Below, piece by piece: positions 61,244-64,000 of a stretch of 64,000 bases of DNA. Under the pieces are notes generated by a model. It made no database searches, was not told where the DNA came from, and saw only the letters and a program-made list of their open reading frames with translations. The stretch comes from UBA7803 sp034522075 (GTDB lineage Bacteria > Pseudomonadota > Gammaproteobacteria > Pseudomonadales > Azotimanducaceae). Positions within the stretch are counted from its first letter, which is position 1. The number at the start of each line of letters is the position of its first letter. Position numbers and translations under genes: made by a program. The stretch is taken from the NCBI GenBank assembly GCA_034522075.1, contig JAXHLO010000030.1, positions 1 through 64,000 of the forward strand, written 5' to 3'.

Positions 61244-62476
61244 TCACGGTAAAACCTCAATCAGCCGATCCCGCCACTCCGGCGGCTCCACCACCCCAAG
61301 CGTCACCGCCTGGCAGCCATTGTGTGCAGCCAGCTCAACGAACGCCTCGGCGACGGCGGCAGCGGCTGCTTCGTGGTCACCTTCCAGCCACGCGGAATGC
61401 TCGATGAACAGGCGTTTCACTTCGAGGTGTGCCTGGTTGCGGTGTGCCTTGCAGTCGGCGCGGCCGATGAGCCGGTCGCGGTAGAGCACGGGCAGGCAGA
61501 AATAGCCGAAACGCCGCTTGGCCTCGGGTACGTAGCATTCGAGCTGATAGTCGAAGTCGAACAGGGACAGAGCACGCTGGCGGTGGATCACGGCATTGTC
61601 GAATGGTGACAGCAGTCGTGCTGTGGCCCGTGCCGGGGGCGCGCGGGTTGCGAAGATCTCCGGGTCTGCATAGACCGTCTCGCTGGGGCCGTTGGGTGGC
61701 TGCAACATGAGCTCGAGCAGTTCGCCCCGCGTTTCGGCGGCCTGCAGGGCCCGGGTCACGGCCTGGCGGAGGCCGGGGGTCTGGCGTTGATAGACACATA
61801 CGCGCACGCTGGCGAGGCCGGTGGCCCGCAGCTGCGCCTCGATGAGGTGGTCGGCATACTCTTCCACGGTGGGAGTACGGGTATCCACCCAGTCCGGCAG
61901 TACCCGTTCCGGCAGATCATAGATTTTCTGGAAGCCACTGCGCCCCGTCACCATCAGATCGCCCTGCATGAACAGCTGCTCCAGGGCGCGCTTGGCCGGC
62001 TTCCAGTCCCACCAGCCGCTGCTGCGGGCGTTGGCGGGTGCTTCGAAGTCGCGGGTCTGCAGCGGGCCTTCCAGACGCACGCGGTCGAGGACGCGCCGCA
62101 TCAGGGTCTGGTCACGGCTGCGGATCCAGCGTTCCTCCCCGGCGCGCATGGCGTGCATGCGCGGCAGGGCGAAGCGGTAGTTGCGCATGGGCAGATAGGC
62201 GGCGGCGTGGGCCCAGTATTCGAAGACGCTGCCGTCGGCCTGCAGCCGGTCCAGCAATTCGGGGCGGTAGCCGGGCACCCGGGCCTGCAGAACGTGGTCG
62301 TGGGCGCGGCTGACCACCGAAATCGTATCGATCTGCACGTAGCCCAGTGCCTCGATGGCGCGGCGGGTACCGGCGAGCCCGGTGCCGAATGCAGCACGCT
62401 GCAGCAGCCCCTGGCGCTGGAGGCTGGTGCGGCGTAAGCGGCGGATGATCTCCGTTGTTGCTCCCGCTGGGGGCAT
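61244..62476 (-). CDS. winged-helix DNA glycosylase, YcaQ/AlkX (HTH_42) family
   Basis: A 410-residue protein of the AlkZ/AlkX superfamily that unhooks DNA interstrand crosslinks. IEALGYVQIDTISVVSRAHD carries the Q-x-D catalytic motif (QID) of the YcaQ/AlkX branch, as opposed to QxQ in AlkZ. Three winged-helix regions, a beta domain and the late FDFDYQLECYVPEAKRRFGY segment agree with YcaQ. The gene is divergent from tpm; its 5' end at 62476 has no strong Shine-Dalgarno. Confidence 0.9.
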   Translation of the reverse strand: MPPAGATTEIIRRLRRTSLQRQGLLQRAAFGTGLAGTRRAIEALGYVQIDTISVVSRAHDHVLQARVPGYRPELLDRLQADGSVFEYWAHAAAYLPMRNYRFALPRMHAMRAGEERWIRSRDQTLMRRVLDRVRLEGPLQTRDFEAPANARSSGWWDWKPAKRALEQLFMQGDLMVTGRSGFQKIYDLPERVLPDWVDTRTPTVEEYADHLIEAQLRATGLASVRVCVYQRQTPGLRQAVTRALQAAETRGELLELMLQPPNGPSETVYADPEIFATRAPPARATARLLSPFDNAVIHRQRALSLFDFDYQLECYVPEAKRRFGYFCLPVLYRDRLIGRADCKAHRNQAHLEVKRLFIEHSAWLEGDHEAAAAAVAEAFVELAAHNGCQAVTLGVVEPPEWRDRLIEVLP

Positions 62477-62515
62477 TAGTCAGAATCGAGTGGCGGAAAG
62501 GGGACTGTACACGCT

Positions 62516-63175
62516 GTGGAACGGGAATTCTGGCTCGACCGCTGGAACAGCCAGCAGATCGGCTTTCATCAGGCCGACGTGAATCCGTGGTTGCGCAAAT
62601 GCTGGCCGGAGATGGGCATCCCCGGCGACAGCCCCGTGTTCGTCCCGCTGTGCGGCAAAAGCCTGGACATGCACTGGCTGGCCCAGCGCGGTCATCAGGT
62701 CTATGGCGTGGAACTCGCAGAGATGGCGGTGCGCGCCTTCTTCGACGAGGCCGGACAACCCTGCCGCATACAGCGCCTGCGCCACGTGCAGGAGTTCAGT
62801 GCCGGCCGGGTGAGCATCTACTGCGGCGATTTCATGGATCTGACGGCGCTGCATCTGCCCGGGGTCGCCGCGGTGTACGACCGGGCAGCACTCAACGCGC
62901 TGCCGCCGAAGTCCCGTGCTCACTATGCCGACCATCTGTTGCGGATCGTTCCCGAAAACTGCCGCATTCTTCTGCTCACCCTGGAATATGAGCAGAAAAC
63001 GGTTGCCGGGCCGCCTTATTCGGTGCCGCAGAAGGAAGTCGAGGCATTGTTTACCGGGCGCTGCGACATCGAGTCCGCCTGTCGGACGACGGCGCAGGCG
63101 CTGCCGCCGAAGTTTGCCAAAGCCGGCCTCGACAACGTCACCGAGGTCATCTACCAGCTGGTCAAACGCCGCTGA
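62516..63175 (+). CDS. tpm: thiopurine S-methyltransferase (TPMT)
   Basis: A 219-residue class I SAM methyltransferase of the TPMT family, which methylates thiopurines and, in bacteria, selenium and tellurium compounds. Family marks: EFWLDRWNSQQIGFHQ, VFVPLCGKSLDMHWLAQRGH (SAM site), VELAEMAVRAFF, YDRAALNALPP and LLLTLEYEQKTVAGPPYSVP. The start is GTG 62516, giving the conserved VEREFW N-terminus. It is convergent with a truncated PNPOx-like gene; a 6-bp hairpin overlaps its stop. Confidence 0.94.
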   Translation: MEREFWLDRWNSQQIGFHQADVNPWLRKCWPEMGIPGDSPVFVPLCGKSLDMHWLAQRGHQVYGVELAEMAVRAFFDEAGQPCRIQRLRHVQEFSAGRVSIYCGDFMDLTALHLPGVAAVYDRAALNALPPKSRAHYADHLLRIVPENCRILLLTLEYEQKTVAGPPYSVPQKEVEALFTGRCDIESACRTTAQALPPKFAKAGLDNVTEVIYQLVKRR

Positions 63176-63186
63176 AGCGCCTTCAG
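63172..63186. terminator. small perfect hairpin at the tpm stop
   Basis: CTGAAG-CGC-CTTCAG, 6-bp stem with 3-nt loop, spanning the tpm stop and the end of the convergent remnant. No U-tract follows, so termination is weak evidence. Confidence 0.35.
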
Positions 63187-63320
63187 CCTGTCTTGCTGTA
63201 ATCCACCGCCAGCCACACCGGAGCGGTCAGCGGGCCTGCTTCCGTTCGCCCGATGGCAAGTACCCCCACGTGAGGTTCGGCCAGAAAGCTCTGTTTTTCT
63301 TCGGTGGTCATCTGTGTCAT
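63183..63320 (-). pseudogene. remnant of a pyridoxamine 5'-phosphate oxidase-like family gene
   Basis: Only 45 residues from ATG 63320 (MTQMTTEEKQSFLAEP, VGVLAIGRTEAGPLTAPVWL). This is the standard N-terminus of flavin-binding PNPOx-like proteins of about 130-150 residues. The stop falls just before the 3' end of tpm on the other strand, so the rest of the gene is missing rather than frame-shifted. Similar in nature to the truncated MAPEG gene at 27.1 kb. Confidence 0.65.
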
Positions 63321-63383
63321 GCGGCGGCTCCAGCATGGTGCGAGGTGAGTCACGGGTGGGGACAGCCGGCTCGATTTCAAGCC

Positions 63384-63412
63384 CTTTGAAACCATCCACC
63401 CGCCCCCATTTA
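63384..63412 (+). promoter_or_regulatory. sigma-32 (RpoH) type promoter
   Basis: The -35 CTTTGAA (63384-63390) and -10 CCCCATTTA (63404-63412) are separated by 13 bp, near the heat-shock consensus CTTGAA-N13-14-CCCCATNT. It lies 46 bp upstream of the hsp20 start, and GGAG precedes the ATG. This fits heat-shock control of the small chaperone. Confidence 0.75.
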
Positions 63413-63458
63413 TACAGGCAGACGAGTTCGGTTATTCAACTATTGGAGACTGACAATC

Positions 63459-63890
63459 ATGAGTATCGTGCAATGGAACCCCTGGCGGGAGTTCGACGAT
63501 CTGTTCACCCGAGCGGCCGGGCATCCCGGCGAGTCGCTGGCCGGGGCGGATTGGCTGCCGGCGGCAGACATCATCGAAACCGAGCAGGGTTACCGAATCG
63601 AGATGGAAATCCCGGCCGTCGCCGCCGATGACGTCGATGTGGCTGTAAAGGATGGTGTTCTGACGGTATCCGGCGAGCGCCGCAGCGAGACCGACAGCGA
63701 GACCGGCAGCGAGGGCGGCAAGCGGCATCACGTCGAGCGGCGCTGGGGCAGGTTCTCGCGCAGCTTCCGCCTGCCGGAGAACGTGGACTGGGGCAGCATC
63801 GATGCCCGGGCCCGGGATGGCGTCCTGTACCTGAACCTGGCCAAGAAAGAGAATGCCAGGCCGCGGAGAATCGAGGTTCAGGCTGCCTGA
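63459..63890 (+). CDS. small heat-shock protein, Hsp20/alpha-crystallin family
   Basis: A 143-residue ATP-independent holdase chaperone. N-terminus MSIVQWNPWREFDDLF, alpha-crystallin domain (WLPAADIIETEQGYRIEMEI, VDVAVKDGVLTVSGERRSE, GRFSRSFRLPENVDW) and the conserved DGVLYLNLAKKE before a short tail. An acidic/serine loop (ETDSETGSEGG) sits in the usual variable loop. GGAG precedes ATG 63459 and a heat-shock type promoter lies upstream. Confidence 0.94.
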   Translation: MSIVQWNPWREFDDLFTRAAGHPGESLAGADWLPAADIIETEQGYRIEMEIPAVAADDVDVAVKDGVLTVSGERRSETDSETGSEGGKRHHVERRWGRFSRSFRLPENVDWGSIDARARDGVLYLNLAKKENARPRRIEVQAA

Positions 63891-63903
63891 ACCGCCTGTC
63901 TGG

Positions 63904-63932
63904 CCGGGGTGGCGGCGTGACCGCTGCCCCGG
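63904..63932 (+). terminator. GC hairpin after hsp20
   Basis: CCGGGG (63904-63909) pairs with CCCCGG (63927-63932), with extra pairing inside (GGCGG/CCGCT). It lies 13 bp after the hsp20 stop and probably ends its transcript, although no long T-tract follows. Confidence 0.55.
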
Positions 63933-64000
63933 CAACGTTTCTGCCTTCCTCGCTTTGAGGCACAATAGCGCCTTGCCAATCAGCTCGCCTGAAAGTGAGG

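Overview
The window is GC-rich and almost fully coding, and it reads as a chromosomal segment of a Gram-negative, aerobic, heterotrophic gammaproteobacterium. Supporting this are Lon, Lhr, RsgA, a CysZ-like protein, DgkA, a dimeric dUTPase, YcaQ/AlkX, TPMT, many lipoprotein signal peptides, outer-membrane proteins, and a heavy load of acyl-CoA metabolism genes (three acyl-CoA dehydrogenases, two AMP-forming ligases, two crotonase-family proteins, SDR, CoA-transferase, two APH-type kinases). No tRNA, rRNA, CRISPR array, prophage or complete insertion sequence was seen. The genus cannot be told from the sequence alone.

Layout. 1-5.4 kb (minus): a D-2-hydroxyacid dehydrogenase, two adjacent acyl-CoA dehydrogenases, then lon, which runs off the left edge. 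5.4-10.2 kb (plus): dUTPase; a 12-bp tandem repeat that runs into a good candidate Pho box; a PlcP-Agt pair (phosphate-starvation lipid remodelling); two Nudix hydrolases flanking an LLM-type flavin oxidoreductase. 10.2-16.2 kb (minus): a 20-bp inverted-repeat element, a secreted redoxin/cytochrome c/type II copper monooxygenase/EF-hand fusion, a CysZ-like protein, a class III aminotransferase and a MORN/Sel1 lipoprotein. 16.3-22 kb: an APH-type kinase, a PrcB-like lipoprotein, an S8 protease broken by frameshifts, and a CarH/LitR-like MerR regulator with TACA operator boxes. 22.4-27 kb (plus): acyl-CoA ligase, second APH kinase, bactofilin, a degenerate methyltransferase-like protein and MarC. 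27-30.5 kb (minus): truncated MAPEG, DgkA, CDF transporter, serine hydrolase, SnoaL-like protein.

30.6-42.2 kb holds a crotonase, an HDAC-like deacetylase co-transcribed with a doubly degenerate GGDEF-EAL protein and the Lhr helicase, a CoA-transferase, a small zinc-ribbon protein and oligopeptidase B. Three copies of one REP-like palindrome (31.4, 38.4 and 40.1 kb) sit between these genes. 42.3-49.3 kb (plus) is a tight eight-gene run: SRAP protein, a hypothetical, then a LolA-like periplasmic protein, two FtsX/LolCE-type permeases, a LolD-type ATPase and an outer-membrane beta-barrel, ending with a GNAT. The middle five look like a dedicated inner-to-outer-membrane export system and are the best candidate for a poorly described machine. 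49.3-55.6 kb: orphan ParA, SDR, ACAD11-type dehydrogenase, histidine phosphatase, and an acyl-CoA ligase plus enoyl-CoA hydratase, both riddled with frameshifts. 56-64 kb: RsgA, a homocysteine-methyltransferase-like protein, several small unknowns, a VOC protein, AlkX, TPMT, a truncated PNPOx remnant, and Hsp20 behind a near-consensus sigma-32 promoter.

Clusters of indels (about 10.15, 18.6-18.9, 53.7-55.3 and 59.5 kb) interrupt otherwise well-conserved genes. They are either local assembly errors or real decay; raw reads would decide.
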